From the NCBI GenBank assembly GCA_024500155.1, contig CM044862.1, forward strand, positions 28,671,501 to 28,735,500: DNA of 64,000 bases, written 5' to 3'. Under the pieces are notes generated by a model. It did no database searches. It saw only the letters and a program-made list of their open reading frames with translations, and was not told the origin of the DNA. This document shows positions 36,125 to 47,634 of this stretch, in pieces. The number at the start of each line of letters is the position of its first letter. Positions within the stretch are counted from its first letter, which is position 1. Both the position numbers and the translations under genes were made by a program. The stretch is from Chenopodium formosanum (lineage: Eukaryota > Streptophyta > Magnoliopsida > Caryophyllales > Amaranthaceae).

Positions 36125-36375
36125 GGCTCGTCTTGTGTGCGGCCAGCCACACCGTGTGACCACTTAAAGTAACCCTTATAACATTGATCAGGTAACCCTG
36201 TAATACCAATCAAGTAACCCCTATAGCACTGACCGAGTAACTCTATAACACTGACCGAGTAATTCTATAACAATGATGAAATAACCCGTTTAACATTAAT
36301 CAAGTAACCCCCATTACACTAGTAAAGTAACCCCTATAATGACTGGCCACACCGTGTGGCCAGCCACATATTAGG
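36125..36375. repeat. MITE-like repeat: GGCCAGCCACACCGTG ends around an AGTAACCCCTATAA minisatellite
   Basis: The left end GCGGCCAGCCACACCGTGTG and right end GGCCACACCGTGTGGCCAGC surround about seven 26-30 bp units with GTAACCCNTATAACANTGA. It lies 140-390 bp upstream of the FAHD1 start codon. A relative is at 24735-24965. Confidence 0.6.
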
Positions 36376-36438
36376 AACCGTAGGTAGTATATTGTTTTTT
36401 TAGATTGTTTTAGTTTTCGTTCACATTTACTAAATAAA

Positions 36439-36660
36439 CTAGATAAGTCTCGTGCGATGCACGATTTGATCAAATAAAACTTTCTAAATTTAATACAGAG
36501 TAATTTTTTCATACCAAAATTATTATTAAAACATCAAACATAAAATATTAAAAAAAAAAAAAATATGAGTTGGCTGATGAAGAGGAGGGCGACATGGTTC
36601 AAAAGGAAGAATGGAGAATTATATTAAAAGCCTTTGTAAAGCCATACTTGAAATGCATCA
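36439..36660 (-). mobile_element. Helitron 3' end (5' end not located)
   Basis: The minus strand ends TCGTGC-ATC-GCACGA (hairpin), GACTTATCTAG, then T, the same terminal hairpin as the Helitron at 13546-13845. The other terminus could not be fixed; the end coordinate given is only the start of the next element's flank. Confidence 0.5.
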
Positions 36661-36662
36661 CG

Positions 36663-37899
36663 TAGAGCTGTCAAAAGCTGACTCGATTCAAAATACCGAC
36701 CCGAACCCGATTATTAATTGACCAATCTAAACCTGAAAAATTGGTGACCCAAACCCAACCTGACCCAACTTAAAACCAACCTTAGACCTTAGTTGATCCG
36801 AATATGTGAGACCCGAACCCGAACATGAACCGACCTAGAGATGACCTGACCCAAATGTAACCCGTAAATTATGGACCTGAACCGAACCTGACTGAATTAA
36901 CCCAACCCAAATTCAACCCGACTTGTTATTAACCCGACCCAAATGCAACCCGACTTGTTACTGACCAGACCCGAATTTTATCAGACTTATTACTAACCTG
37001 ACCCAAAAATTCAACCCGATCTGTTACTAACCCTTATTGACCCGACCTAAACTCAACCCAAATTGTTCCTGACCCAATTTCAAATCACCTTAAATTCAAT
37101 TTAGATCACCTTATAATTGTTGATCAAAGCATTTTCTCTAGGATGATCAAGTTGGTCCAGGCTAGCAAAAGAAAGGAACATCATCCCCAAATTTAATATA
37201 GTATAAATTTGTTGTATGGTCAAAGGATCAGAGATAATTATAGTTCCCTAGTATGTTTCCATATATATTATAATCAAAGGAAATAATTAGTTTCATAAAA
37301 ATGATAATTATCTATTTATAGTTAGTTGAACCCGAATATGAACCGACTTAGAAATGACCCGACCAGGTTGTAACCCGCAAATTATTGACTTGAACATAAC
37401 CCTTCTTGAACCCGAGAATGACCTCACTTGGAAATGACCCAACCTGATTACGACCCGCAAATTATTAACTTGAACCCAACCCGACTTGAACCCGAGAATG
37501 ACCCGACTTTAAAATGACCCGACTTGATTATAACCCGCAAATTATTGACTTGAACCGAACCCGAATCGAACCCGAGAATGACCCGACTTGATTATAACCC
37601 ACAAATTATTGACTTGAACCGAACCCTACTTGAACCCAAGAATTACTCAAACTCGTTTTAACCCGTGAAACCCCAAATTAAACCCGACCTATTGTTCACC
37701 CGACCTTAATGTAACTCTACCTAAACCCGACCTAAACCCAATAAGATGTATGACCCAATGTGACCTGACTCAAGCATGAACAAACCTAAACCCGACCCAC
37801 ATAGGTAACGGCAGTAACCTGAATTGACTCGACCGAAGTTAACCCAACCCACTCTTACCAGACCCAAACCCGCCCCGTTTACCCGAATTGACAACTATA
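36663..37899. mobile_element. hAT-like non-autonomous element built of degenerate ACCCGA repeats
   Basis: The ends TAGAGCTGTCAAAAG and (complement of right) TATAGTTGTCAATTCGGG resemble hAT ends. The 8-base flanks GCATCACG (36655-36662) and GCATCACC (37900-37907) match at seven positions. The inside is a long degenerate array of AACCCGAC(C/T) and GAACCCGA phrases with GTAACCCGCAAATTATTGAC superunits. About 230 bases of unrelated sequence (37090-37320) lie in the middle. It is not telomeric (no CCCTAAA phase). Confidence 0.7.
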
Positions 37900-37944
37900 G
37901 CATCACCCGACAAAGGGGGCATGATGTATTTGATAACCTTCATT

Positions 37945-38530
37945 AAGGACAATGCGGATCGCACATAAGCGGATGTGCCCTAGCAAAGATAATTACCCAC
38001 CTTGGGTACTACTGGCCGAGTATGAATTCGGACGCCATGGAAATGGTGAAAAATGTGATAAGTGTCAGGGATTCGCAACCTTAATCTACCGCCCGGCAAA
38101 TAGCTTGTCGGCTATAATTAGTCCACTCCCCTTTACAAAATGGGGCATGGACATCTTAGGGTCTTATACTCCATCATCCGGAAAGAGGAAGTATGTGTTA
38201 GTAGCTGTATCGTACTTCATAAAATAAGTTTAAGATGAGGTTGTCCGAGGCTCAAATGGAATGGTGTGTCATATTTTATTTGAAAAAATAACATCACTCA
38301 TTATGGTGTGCCGCAGTCAATGGAATTCGACAATGGACCCAAATTTGAATTGGGCCAACTCTAAAACTTGCTAAGTGACCAGGGCAGCACTCATTGTTTT
38401 GCCTCGGTCGGATTCCCACAGGCCAACAACCAAGTAGAAGCTTACAACAAACGGATCTCTAACGACATCAAGTGCAAGCTTGAGAAAGCAGGCGACCAAT
38501 GGGCAGACGAGTTGGTTGATAAACGAGACA
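37945..38530 (+). pseudogene. Ty3/gypsy integrase relic
   Basis: The first 91-codon frame reads EKCDKCQGFATLIYRPAN (second half of the HHCC zinc domain), then FTKWGMDILG, with the first catalytic Asp, and KYVLVAVSYF. After a stop, sequence matching NGPKF (second Asp) and the NNQVEAYNK region (catalytic Glu) can be followed to about 38530 through further stops and frame changes. It is closest in style to gypsy integrases of the Tat/Athila group and is not part of element C, which is on the other strand. No LTR of its own could be placed. Confidence 0.8.
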
Positions 38531-38589
38531 GTAAAATCACTAATTAATTAACAATTTACCGAAATACCCCTAGCATCGGCATGCCGCGA

Positions 38590-39000
38590 GAAAACCGAAG
38601 CATAGGGGAATTTGGTATAGGCAAGGTGTCTAGCATGCGCACCAAGCCAAGTTAAGGCTGGCTGGTGCGTGCTAGCTCACCAAGGCTAGCATGACACGCA
38701 CATAGCCATAGTTGCTATGGCACCCCAGCAAGCTAGCAAGGCACCCACATAACAGCGGCATCTATAACGAGCCAATGTGCTAGCTGTGCTTGCGGGGAAG
38801 TGCAGGATAGCAAGGCAGCAGCGCACTGCAGCCCGCAACAATGTGTGGCATGCTGGCGCACATGCTGTAGGCTAGTGGGCGCAGATGGCGTGCCCAGCCA
38901 ACGGGCCAGGCAGCCAGCTTGGTAGCCTTGGCATCCAAGGTAGGCAGCGCCAGTTGGCGCGCGCGGATTAGGCCATGTGGTGCTAGCCGATTTTCCTTGA
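38590..39000. repeat. G+C-rich stretch with GCTAGC and GCGCGC motifs
   Basis: Irregular repeats such as GGCTGGCTGGTGCGTGCTAGC and GCTAGCAAGGCA lie between the integrase relic and the element C LTR. The base composition stands out from the surroundings. It could be the promoter part of the lost gypsy element's LTR. No gene is seen. Confidence 0.4.
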
Positions 39001-39161
39001 AAGCCTTGGGGATCAAGTGTAGTCTCCTCTATCCCTTGTGGCCCTTACCAAACCACTCCTAGTTTTCCACTTGTTGATTAATTAGTTGTTGGCTATTTCT
39101 TTTATTTTTTATTAAAAATAAAAGTAAAAAATTGATTTTACCAACTCTCCCACATTAATGG

Positions 39162-41167
39162 TGTAGGGAATAATTTCAAGCGTTAACCTACTAGCTTGAA
39201 CCCCACTGTGATCATACACTAAAGTACGGTGGCGTCCAAAAGGGAAGAAGATAGAGCAAAAGGGTCGCCAACAAGTTTTAGGAACTTGAAACCGTTCACA
39301 GGGTGAAGGTTACACCCCTTAACGATCCAAGAGATCGTCAACTCCATAAGGTCTTGAACCAAATAAGGGTTCGGGGATAAAGGTAAAAATGCAACCTAAA
39401 AGAGATTGAACCTGCCCTAATAATAGGCCTCTACTTTATTCTAATCGTATTCATGTGCGCTTTTTGACTAACATGCAATCAATAGGTTAACCCTAAACCT
39501 GTTTATCTATGTTGGTTGAATTTAATACACAAACAAATTTATTATTGGCGATCACTTGAATTATAATCATATTAACCCTAAATAAGATTATTAATTATCT
39601 TATTAACCGTGATTACAAGTACCAATTCCCTTTAAACATGCATAAAAGGTGTGATTAAGCAATAAAAATAAATAATATCAAGCAACATAATAATCATAAT
39701 AACAATAATCATCATCATAAAATTTTAATCAAAATAATAAAAAAATAATCATCATAAATTATAACAATCATATTAATAATAATAATAATAATAATCATGA
39801 AAATAATCATAATCACATTAAAGCATAATAATAGCAAGATCCTAGGCATGATACTAACAAGATTAATAACAAAACCATAGCATGTCACTAAACAATAAAA
39901 ATCAAATCTTTAACCCTAACATGATACTAACAATCATAAATATTAGGAAGAACATAGGAAGCATCATACTTTTAATCATACTTGATATTAAAGTTACCCT
40001 AGACATGATACTAGGAATCATAATAACAACCTAAACATGATTTCTACATAATAACATCAATAAAAACCATTAAAGTACTTACTTTGATGCTTTGTACCTC
40101 TTTCTAATAACAAAATACAAACGTTAGTAACTTCAAGGAAAATAATAAACAAAGCAATCAAATTAAATAATGAAAATAGAGATTTGGGACCAAACCCTCA
40201 GAAATTAAACCTTTCACGTCTAGGGCGAAGGCAACTTCGAATATGGTAGGTGTTTCTAGATCTAATGAATGTGGAATTTTGTATTTGAGAAAAGCTAGTT
40301 TAGAAAAAAGAGAGAGAGAACAATCAAAAGAATCTTGATGAGAATTGGTGAATGAGAAGAGAATGAGAGAGAATTGATGAATGAATTCGCTAAAACACGT
40401 TGTAGGTGAATGAAAACGGAGTTTTTACGACGTTATTTATAAAGAAAATCAGCCAAAAAGACAAAATATCAAAACAAAGTCTGGCGCACATGAAACAAGG
40501 TTGGCGCTAACATTGGCTATTTGCGCCAGTCGCTAACCCTGGTGCCAGGCGCCAAGGCTAGCGCCAAGCGCTACAGCTAGCGTTTGGCGTTGACTTGGAA
40601 ATTCACGCGTTTTCTTAAAATCAGATAAAAATTACCGTATAGGAGGATAAAATCGTATTTCCCTAAAAAATGCTCTTTGATTTTAATTAAAACTCTGAAA
40701 AGTCAACAAAAGTTAATTTATCAATGCGAATTGAATTAGGAATGAAAAGAACCTTCTAGAAGAATCTAGAAGACTAAAACCATTCCTAATTGCATTAGGA
40801 ATTATAAATCTATATTAGGCCCTCCTCTAGATCATTGGGCCGTATATAAGGCTCAAACCAGGCCCAGTTTAGTAAATTGGCCATAACTTCCTCAATATTC
40901 ATCGGAATTGGGCTTATAATATATCATTGGAAATCTATTGTCTAGCCCCATCCAACTACACTACAATTGGACCCATATCATGGACCAACTGAATTGGATT
41001 GGTTGTTTTCTTAAAATAAGTTTTCAAAAACAGAGAGAAGAGAAAAGAAATTAAAACTATCCGCAACATTAAACTTTCCACACTTTCACTTCATTGGATT
41101 GTGATTCGACGTGAAAGGTACTCATCAATGGGTTTGGTTTTGGGGACACACAAATGGGTGTCAACAG
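39162..41167 (-). repeat. 3' LTR of element C
   Basis: It runs TGTAGGGAATAATTTC...GGGTGTCAACA in window orientation, 2,006 bp. The partner LTR is outside the window, so the outer boundary at 39162 is by analogy to the TGTAG start of the other LTRs. In transcription sense it has a GGCGCC-rich array (40600-40485), then a TATA box TTTATAAATAACG (near 40430-40442). Confidence 0.75.
40485..40600 (-). promoter_or_regulatory. GGCGCC-rich array upstream of TATA, element C LTR
   Basis: TGGCGC, GCGCCA, GGCGCC and AGCGCC motifs occur about ten times in 115 bases, ending about 45 bases before the TATA box. The same kind of array lies upstream of the antisense genes at 42125-42240 and 45670-45725, and again at 47635-47755. 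Confidence 0.6.
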
Positions 41168-41182
41168 AAGCCCCAATTTGAC
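41168..41182 (-). other. Polypurine tract of element C
   Basis: Minus strand AAATTGGGGCTTC directly before the 3' LTR start TGTTGACACC. The equivalents are AAAGTGGGGGCTTC in A and B. Confidence 0.75.
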
Positions 41183-41394
41183 TGAGTTTGGAGAAACGCA
41201 TGTTTCGAAAACAAAAGTCAAATATCGATAGGGACGGAGAATGATTCAGAACGTTCTGCGATTCTAAACCACTCTTGTAACGCCAATACCTGCAAAACTT
41301 GCGTTAGTTAAACAGATAAAAGATTTAAGAAACGCGTATCTTTCATTGTCGAGCAAACGTCTTTGAAAGTAACCGGTTTGCTGTCGCTTTAATG

Positions 41395-41975
41395 TTTTGA
41401 CGACTTTCTGCAAGCTAGAGAATGCCATCCCGCTTGAAAACTGCTACGCTTGTAACTGCTTCCAATATAGAAGACTTCTTTGCTTGAAACCATCCTCTCC
41501 CACTATGATAATATTCCACGTCCAAGGGAACACCATCGAAGATTGCTTAGCTTGAAACAATCCTCATCCATATTGATAATATTCCACGTCCAAGGCAATA
41601 CTATCGAAGATTGTTTTGCTTGAAACAATCTTCTTCCGAATTATGACCATCTTCAACGTCTAAGGGAAAACGGTCTAAGACAACTCTACTTGAAATTAAC
41701 TTCAGTTGTTTGTGACAACTCTCCGCAAGCTAGGGAATGCTGCCGAAGATATCCTCGCTTGAAACTATCCTCATTTGTTGCGATAATTTTCGTAAGAAAA
41801 TTACCGAAGATCTTCGCCTGTCGATCTTTAAAAGTTCGCTTGAACTTTACTCCCGCTATGCCTGTACGTCGGCGCTTTTGTTGCTTTGAACCTGTACGTC
41901 GGTGCCTTTTGCGAATGAACCACTATGTCGGTGCCTTTTGTTAATGAGCCGATGCTTAGGCGCTTTAAGCTAAGT
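41395..41975 (-). repeat. Diverged tandem repeats in the 3' region of element C
   Basis: About six units of roughly 70 bp with AACGTCTAAGGG / CTTGAAACAATCCTC phrases (41395-41845), then four shorter units with CTGTACGTCGGNGCCTTTTG (41855-41970). The position next to the purine tract and the GCTTGAAA theme correspond to the CTTTCCTCAAGCATGG minisatellite of A and B. Confidence 0.75.
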
Positions 41976-42124
41976 GAGACGATCTTTCATCAGGTCGATC
42001 ACTTTGTGCAATCAAGCCGATTACTAAAAATCGTGTCAAATTGCTTAGAGGGGCTAACTGGCGTACCAAGGAACGCAAAATATATTGCAAAGAGGTAGAA
42101 CAACTCCACTGGGTGGCTGAGTGT

Positions 42125-42263
42125 CTGGCGTCGCTGAAAAAGTACCATCGCCACACAAATAGCCTTAGCGCCAGGCGCTGGTATTTGCACCAGGCGCTAA
42201 GCCTGATTTCTGATGCCAAAGCCTAACGCTTGGAGCCAGAACGGGGTTTTCCTTAAATACCCC
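42125..42263 (+). promoter_or_regulatory. Candidate promoter of antisense gene 1: GGCGCC array plus TATA-like box
   Basis: The array (TGGCGTCGCTG, GCGCCAGGCGCTGG, CAGGCGCTAAG) runs to 42240. CCTTAAATACCCC follows at 42251-42263, and a leader with a donor-like GTAAGT (42410) comes before the first coding exon. The layout copies the LTR promoter of the same element, but on the opposite strand. Confidence 0.5.
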
Positions 42264-42859
42264 TTTCTTCTTCATTTTGTTGTTTGCTCGTAGCGATTTC
42301 ACTCGAAAACTTCCAGAAATTCGCTTGCTCCGTTCTTGCTCGTTGCTCAACAAAATTCACTCAAATTTGTTGCAAATCTACGCTCTTTTCATCCATTTTC
42401 CTGATCTATGTAAGTTTTCTTCAAATTCACACCGGTTTTTATGAATTTTGCACATGTTTATTCACGAATTTCTTGAAATTTTGAAATTAATAATGCTTAA
42501 TTCTCTTCATTTATCAAATTTTATGCCATGAAATTGCTTGATTATGTTTATATATTGCCTTGGGAGTAATTTGAGACTTGTTTGACTCAATTTGGTGAAG
42601 AAATGAGCAAATTGCCATTGTTGGACCTCTTAAGGTCGTTAATGCAATGTGACTTGTTCTTGGTGTTTTTGTTAGCATTTCTTGTCCAATTTGTCACAAT
42701 AATTACTATAGTATTGCAAGAAATTGTTTGATTGCTTGAAAAATGCCGTATATGCTTAATTTAAATTTCTGCTTTGTTTCGGTACTACGTACTCTGTTTT
42801 TTGCGCGAACATAGTATCAAGCGGTTAGGCGAACCTTAGATACTATAGAATCTTAATTT

Positions 42860-45197
42860 ATGATAATTCTGCACAATGTAGCATGGCTAGACAGCGAGGC
42901 TCTATTTCACGGTCCCGAGACACTCGATGTGGAGGATGACGCCACATCATCCACTTCACTTGGTCGACTCCCCGAGTGGGATGAGCGGACCCCGTTCTTT
43001 GCCCCCGTCCACCACATTTCTGAGAGGGTGAGACAGGGCATCACTGTTGGGAGGACACGTTGTCATGGCTCCGGCTGTGACGGTTTAGGTGACCTGTACA
43101 AGATGTACATCGCCAGGGACGTTGAGACGAGACTCCTATAGGAGTCTTGCGGTCTTGCTGCGTTGTTTGAGACCTCCGAGGCGATGGTTGCCTCCAGCGG
43201 GGGTCACCACGTAGTGCGTGCTTTGGTGGAGTTCTTCTGGGACACCACCAACACTTTCCACTTTCCACTTCAGTCTCATCACAGGACTGGAGTTCAGCTA
43301 TATGCCACTGCCATTCGACAGTGGGATCGACGTCTTTTCTCCCGAGTTCCAGGAGCTGTTGGGGCCGATTAACATTCGGGCCCGAGCTGAGGTCGAGTCG
43401 TCTTAGTTTAGTGCTCGGGGGATTTGCCGCTCGACTCTGGCAGGGACTTTCGATGATGATGCGACCACTAGAGAGCAGCGGGTGCGCATCTTTGCGCTTA
43501 TTTTGTTGTCAGGGATGTTCTCCCCTGACAAGGGTAGTAGGGCGCTACTTTACTACCTTCCTGCTGTCCGCGATCTATATCGGCTCGGGACTTATGACTG
43601 GGCCAGCTTGGCCTATGCTGACTTCATTCGTGCACTGAGGGACTCGTGTCGACACCGGTTCTTTGGGACTCGTGTCAACACCGGTCCTTTGGGACGAATG
43701 GTTCTTTCTCCGCCTTTTTGAGGGTTATAGAGGTAAACATTATTCCCTATAAAGTTTAGCTCTACATTTTAGCTAGCACTTGCTTATAATTTTAACTCCT
43801 TGTAGATCTGGTTCTACGAGTACTTCCCTTATGCTGCGCCGGTGAGACCGTCGCCGCGTAGGTTTCTAGTGAGTGCTTCTTGGGGCAGCCACCGTGTGGG
43901 GATGTCCACTGCATATGTCCGAGACTGGATCATCGCGGTATGATTTTTTCTTATTTGCCTTTTTGTGATGCTTTAGGTAGACTCTCGCCTGATTGATGCT
44001 CTTTGCAGGGGCCTAAGGTTGTGTACCGGTCGTGGGTCGGCTTGGCAGTCCCTGGTTAGCCGCACAGTACTATGCTAAGCGTCGCTATTTCCCGGGGACT
44101 TATGGAGCGATTGCATACCTGGGAGAGAGGGTTGCTTGACAACATTCCTCTAATGTTTTCGTCGTCCCCGCTCCACCACCACGCCACATGTTCGACCCCG
44201 CGAGGTTGTTGAGCATGTCAGAGGGAGCTGGAACCTCTTGGCGATCTTGCACGATCCCCAAGCGATGCTATGCGGAGGAGCTACTACCGTTGTTAGCTCC
44301 AGTCCCTGTACCGACTGAGGATGTGGGGGTAAGATTTTTCAGCTTTTACTTTCCATTAAGTAGCCCCCAAGTAATGCTTTACTGACTTTGTTTTGCTTTA
44401 TCAGGACGATGTTGCCGAGTTTCTGCCACCCCGCATGTGTATCCATTACCAGAGGACATACGGGCCGATCGAGGAGATGATTCCTCCGGCTCCCGAGGAC
44501 GAGCGCTTTGTAGAGCTGTCGATTCCTCGCCACTAGACTCGGGTAAGCTTGGTTATTTGCATGTTTTGTCCATATATATTATGCATGTTTACTGACTTAT
44601 TTCTTTGAGAGTTCTCGCGCGAGGTGGTTTCGGCGATGGCACAATGTATAGATGCCTTCCGGAGCTAGCTCGTCCGGATGAGGAATGCGACTACCTACCG
44701 TCGGGACGACGCCGTCTAGGAGGTAGTCTTTCTTTCATGTGTTTTGCATTACCGCTTTGATTTTGCCTAGTTTCTGATTTTAATTCTTTTTGCAGTGTCA
44801 GCCTATTGCTTCTCATACCCGCACAAGACCTGAGTGGCGGAGGTATTCGAAGAGGTCTAGCTCGAGACGTCGCCGCACTACGTTAGGGGGTAGAGGCAGT
44901 CGCTTTGAGACTGCTCGTGCTAATGTGGCGGAGTGCTCGGGTTCTTCCTCTGAGGGTGCTCATGCTGCGCCGGTAGGCTAGGGAGAGGCTACATCGGCTT
45001 TTAGAGGTGGTGGGATGTACGAGGTTGGCTCGTCATCGTAGCAGCCTCAGCCTCAGGTTGATCTCGGGTGGAGTGGACCCACGTTGAGCTTTCCTCCTCC
45101 TGTGGAGACTGGAGCTGGAGCCGGAGCTGGTGGAGAGGTTACTCCTCGTACGGCGCAGTTTTACGAGATGATGGGTGTACGCCCCCCGGGGTCGTAG
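42860..45197 (+). pseudogene. Antisense gene 1 in element C: plant mobile domain (MAIN-like) protein, six exons, degenerate
   Basis: Candidate exons 42860-43732, 43806-43937, 44009-44328, 44405-44542, 44612-44722 and 44796-45197 are each bounded by GT and AG. Exon 1 carries marks of the aminotransferase-like plant mobile domain: ALVEFFWDTTNTFHFPL, FALILLSGMF-SPDKG, YYLPAVRDLYRLGTYDWASL and FIRALRDSCRHRFFG. Exon 2 begins IWFYEYFPYAAP, and exon 3 has the continuing VYRSWVG-type segment. The last exon is Ser/Gly-rich and ends PRTAQFYEMMGVRPPGS. Stops and frame changes interrupt exon 1 (after DVETRLL and after AEVESS) and exon 5. The start codon is uncertain. Such genes are linked in plants to transposon silencing and meristem maintenance. 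Here it lies inside an LTR element, opposite to its transcription. Confidence 0.8.
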
Positions 45198-45397
45198 TTT
45201 GTTCCTGTGCTTTTTTATTTTTACTTTGTATAGAACTTTTCCTTTTAGTTAGACATATTAGACATATTTTGTATATACATACTATTACTAGTTTATTTTA
45301 TTTATCATGTTTTTTTTTTTTTTTTATTATTGTTATTATGTGCATGTCTGTGTGTGCAAGAAAAGTGTGACAAGTAATTTTGCGCAAAAAATCCGAC

Positions 45398-45669
45398 ATT
45401 TTTATTATTGATGGAGGGTATCCGACTTTCTCCCCCAAAAAGAAAAATGAAAAAAGGAAAAGTGAAATAAAAACTTGGGTTTATAAAAAACTTGGAAATT
45501 AACCTAAAAAAATTCAAAAAAGAATAATATAATAAATATAATAGCTATATTAATTTTAAAAAAAAAAAGAATAAAGAGAAGTTTAGAAAAAGATAAGGGA
45601 GCCGTAAAGTCAATAGCAGACTTGAATTAAAGTAAAAACGCGGTTTTAGAAAGCGCGTATGATGTGACA
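45398..45669. other. Non-coding spacer between the antisense genes
   Basis: AT-rich, with GGGTATCCGACTTTCTCCC near 45416. A similar phrase occurs in the 3' regions of A and B (GGTACCGACTTTCTCCC at 51182) and the leader of C (63750). No gene is seen. Confidence 0.5.
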
Positions 45670-45782
45670 GATTGGCGCCAGCTCTGGCATCTGGCGCCAA
45701 TCGCGGCGTCTAGCGCCAATTACTGGTGACTCCGTATTCTACCCCGATTAAAACTGCTCCTAAATCGTGCATAAATAGCCCC
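45670..45782 (+). promoter_or_regulatory. Candidate promoter of antisense gene 2: GGCGCC array plus TATA box
   Basis: Three TGGCGCCA-type palindromes (45673-45722) are followed by GTGCATAAATAGCCCC (45766-45782). The ATG of antisense gene 2 is 68 bases further on. Spacing and composition resemble the LTR promoter of element C. Confidence 0.6.
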
Positions 45783-45849
45783 TTGCCTAACCGATTTATT
45801 TCATAATTTCAGCAAATAAAATAATTCTTGGCCTTAGAAAAATAATATC

Positions 45850-47371
45850 ATGTCTCTAGTCACCAAAACTTTTACCCAATACATCCATGAATGGTGTCGG
45901 TCTCTTAATGCCAAAGAAAGAAAAGAATTAGATTTGTTTCACTTGGGGGGAATTTATGGTATCAAAGGGGTAGATCTTGACTTAGATTTCATTCATACCG
46001 CTCTAGAATATTGGGATGTTGATACTCATTGCTTTAGAATAGGGTATGATGAAATTAGCCCTTTGCCGGAAGAATTTTGTGATATTTTAGGTTTCCCTAC
46101 AATAGACCTCATAGTAATCCTTAGAATAGATGCATATTATTACAAGGATTTTGAGCGCTTCTTCAATTTAAAAGAAAGGGATTTATCAAAATTAGTGGAT
46201 GGCAACATAGTTAATTTGAAAGCATTTGCTCACCATTATTTTGATAAACCTCTTTCTAAATCTTTTCATATTTATAGAAGAAGGGCTTTCTTTTTTTTGC
46301 ATGCTTACTCAATTTTTTCTTAGTAGTGGTAAAAATAATGAGGTTCAATCAATTATAACCACCGTACTAGAACAAATTTAATAAGGGAGAAATCCAATGC
46401 CATTGATAGTTGGAGAGACTATGATTAGTCTTGATGAACTAAAGAGGAACCCAAAAGCACATTTTCGAGGCTCTCCAATTTTATTACAGGTAGAAAAATA
46501 ATATTTTTAATTACAGAAATAAAAAAATATATTTTTGTACAGTAATAATAATTTATTTGCATTGCAATCTTTTTTACAGATTTGGCTAATGGAAAGGCTA
46601 GAATTAATTAGCCCTCTTGACAACATTGAGAAGTACACTCCAAATTGCTTCGTGAGGAGGAAGAAACGCTTCTCTAAAATGGGGCGCCATAAGTGGAGAA
46701 GGTTCTTCGAATCTCACAATTTTGCTATCAAGTGGGTCATCCCATGGTGGAAAATAGAAAGGATGGTTGGTGTCAACAAGCAACCTTTCGGCCGTCTTCC
46801 GAGTTTGTCCCGTATGACTTATTACTATCCCTGCAGGGTAAGAAGACAATACGACTTTCTTTAGAATACTCCTTCCGGAGATCTTCGTCCTCCCTACGAG
46901 TACCCTATCTCCCAGGAAGTAGACAGATTTGATGCTTACCGGAGTGCTAGACCTTTATGGGAAGTGATTAACCAAAAGGTTCCTCCTTCCTTGTCCAATG
47001 ATGTGAAGAAGTGGTTGCTAAAGATACCTTCAAAGGACTTGAAGAAAGATCAGGGTAAAACTGATGTGAAGAGTCGTCTAGGTGACAGGGTGATTCCTGC
47101 CAAGGAACGCTTAGGTGAAAGAGTTGAATTCAAAACACCTGCAATGCCTTGGAAGAAAAGTACTACGAAAGATAAGGGAAAAAGGAAAGCTGACACCACA
47201 GATAAAAAGGTTTGGGTAGAAAAGAAGCATGGAGTCCTAGCTGAAGGGAAAACTATCTACTCTAAAATTGAATGTAGGTCCTCTAAAGGATGCTTACTAG
47301 CTAAGGTTATGGATGAGGAGGAGGAAGCAGACAAAAATTGGAAAAGGTCTAGGAAAGAAAAGAAAGATTAG
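45850..47371 (+). pseudogene. Antisense gene 2 in element C: DUF7745-like plant protein, two or more exons
   Basis: The first part (45850-46323, 158 codons) opens MSLVTKTFTQYIHEWCRSL and contains EYWDVDTHCFRIGYDEISPLPEE, the pattern of plant proteins annotated DUF7745, often found with transposable elements. A frame change after HAYSIF leads to VGETMISLDELKRNPKAHF. This ends LLQ at a GT donor (46491), and the acceptor CAG at 46577-46579 opens the next exon, IWLMERLELISP. That exon runs through a stop (TAG near 46862, inside RRQYDFL-NTP) to a Lys-rich tail ending at 47371. So one intron and at least two lesions are visible. The cellular role of the family is unknown. The gene is opposite in strand to the pol genes of C. 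Confidence 0.75.
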
Positions 47372-47634
47372 AAGCATTGCTTAATTTCAAATTATTAGAC
47401 TTAGTTTATATATTTTTTATTTAAAGTTAGTTTATTTTAGCTTTATTAAAATTCCATCAATAATATAATTTTATTTTATTAATGAAATTTCAGCTTTTAA
47501 TTAATTATTTACTTTAAATTTATTTTATTAAAGCAATGAAAACCGAAAAAAATTAATTTTCCAGAAATTCTTCGAGTACAGAAGTCGAAATTTTTTCGAA
47601 AAACACCGAAATATGCCCAGTATTTAACTATGAA

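Noticed and set aside
36670..37880. ACCCGA-rich block considered as an interstitial telomere
   Set aside because: The unit is AACCCGAC/GAACCCGA, not CCCTAAA. It is highly degenerate and has transposon-like ends.
38780..39016. Minus-strand 78-codon frame in the G+C-rich stretch
   Set aside because: No domain, composition driven by GCTAGC/GGCGC repeats, and no splice or promoter context.
45068..45370. 100-codon frame running past the end of antisense gene 1
   Set aside because: The real last-exon frame ends at the TAG at 45195-45197; this frame is a different phase with low-complexity Trp/Ser/Phe content.
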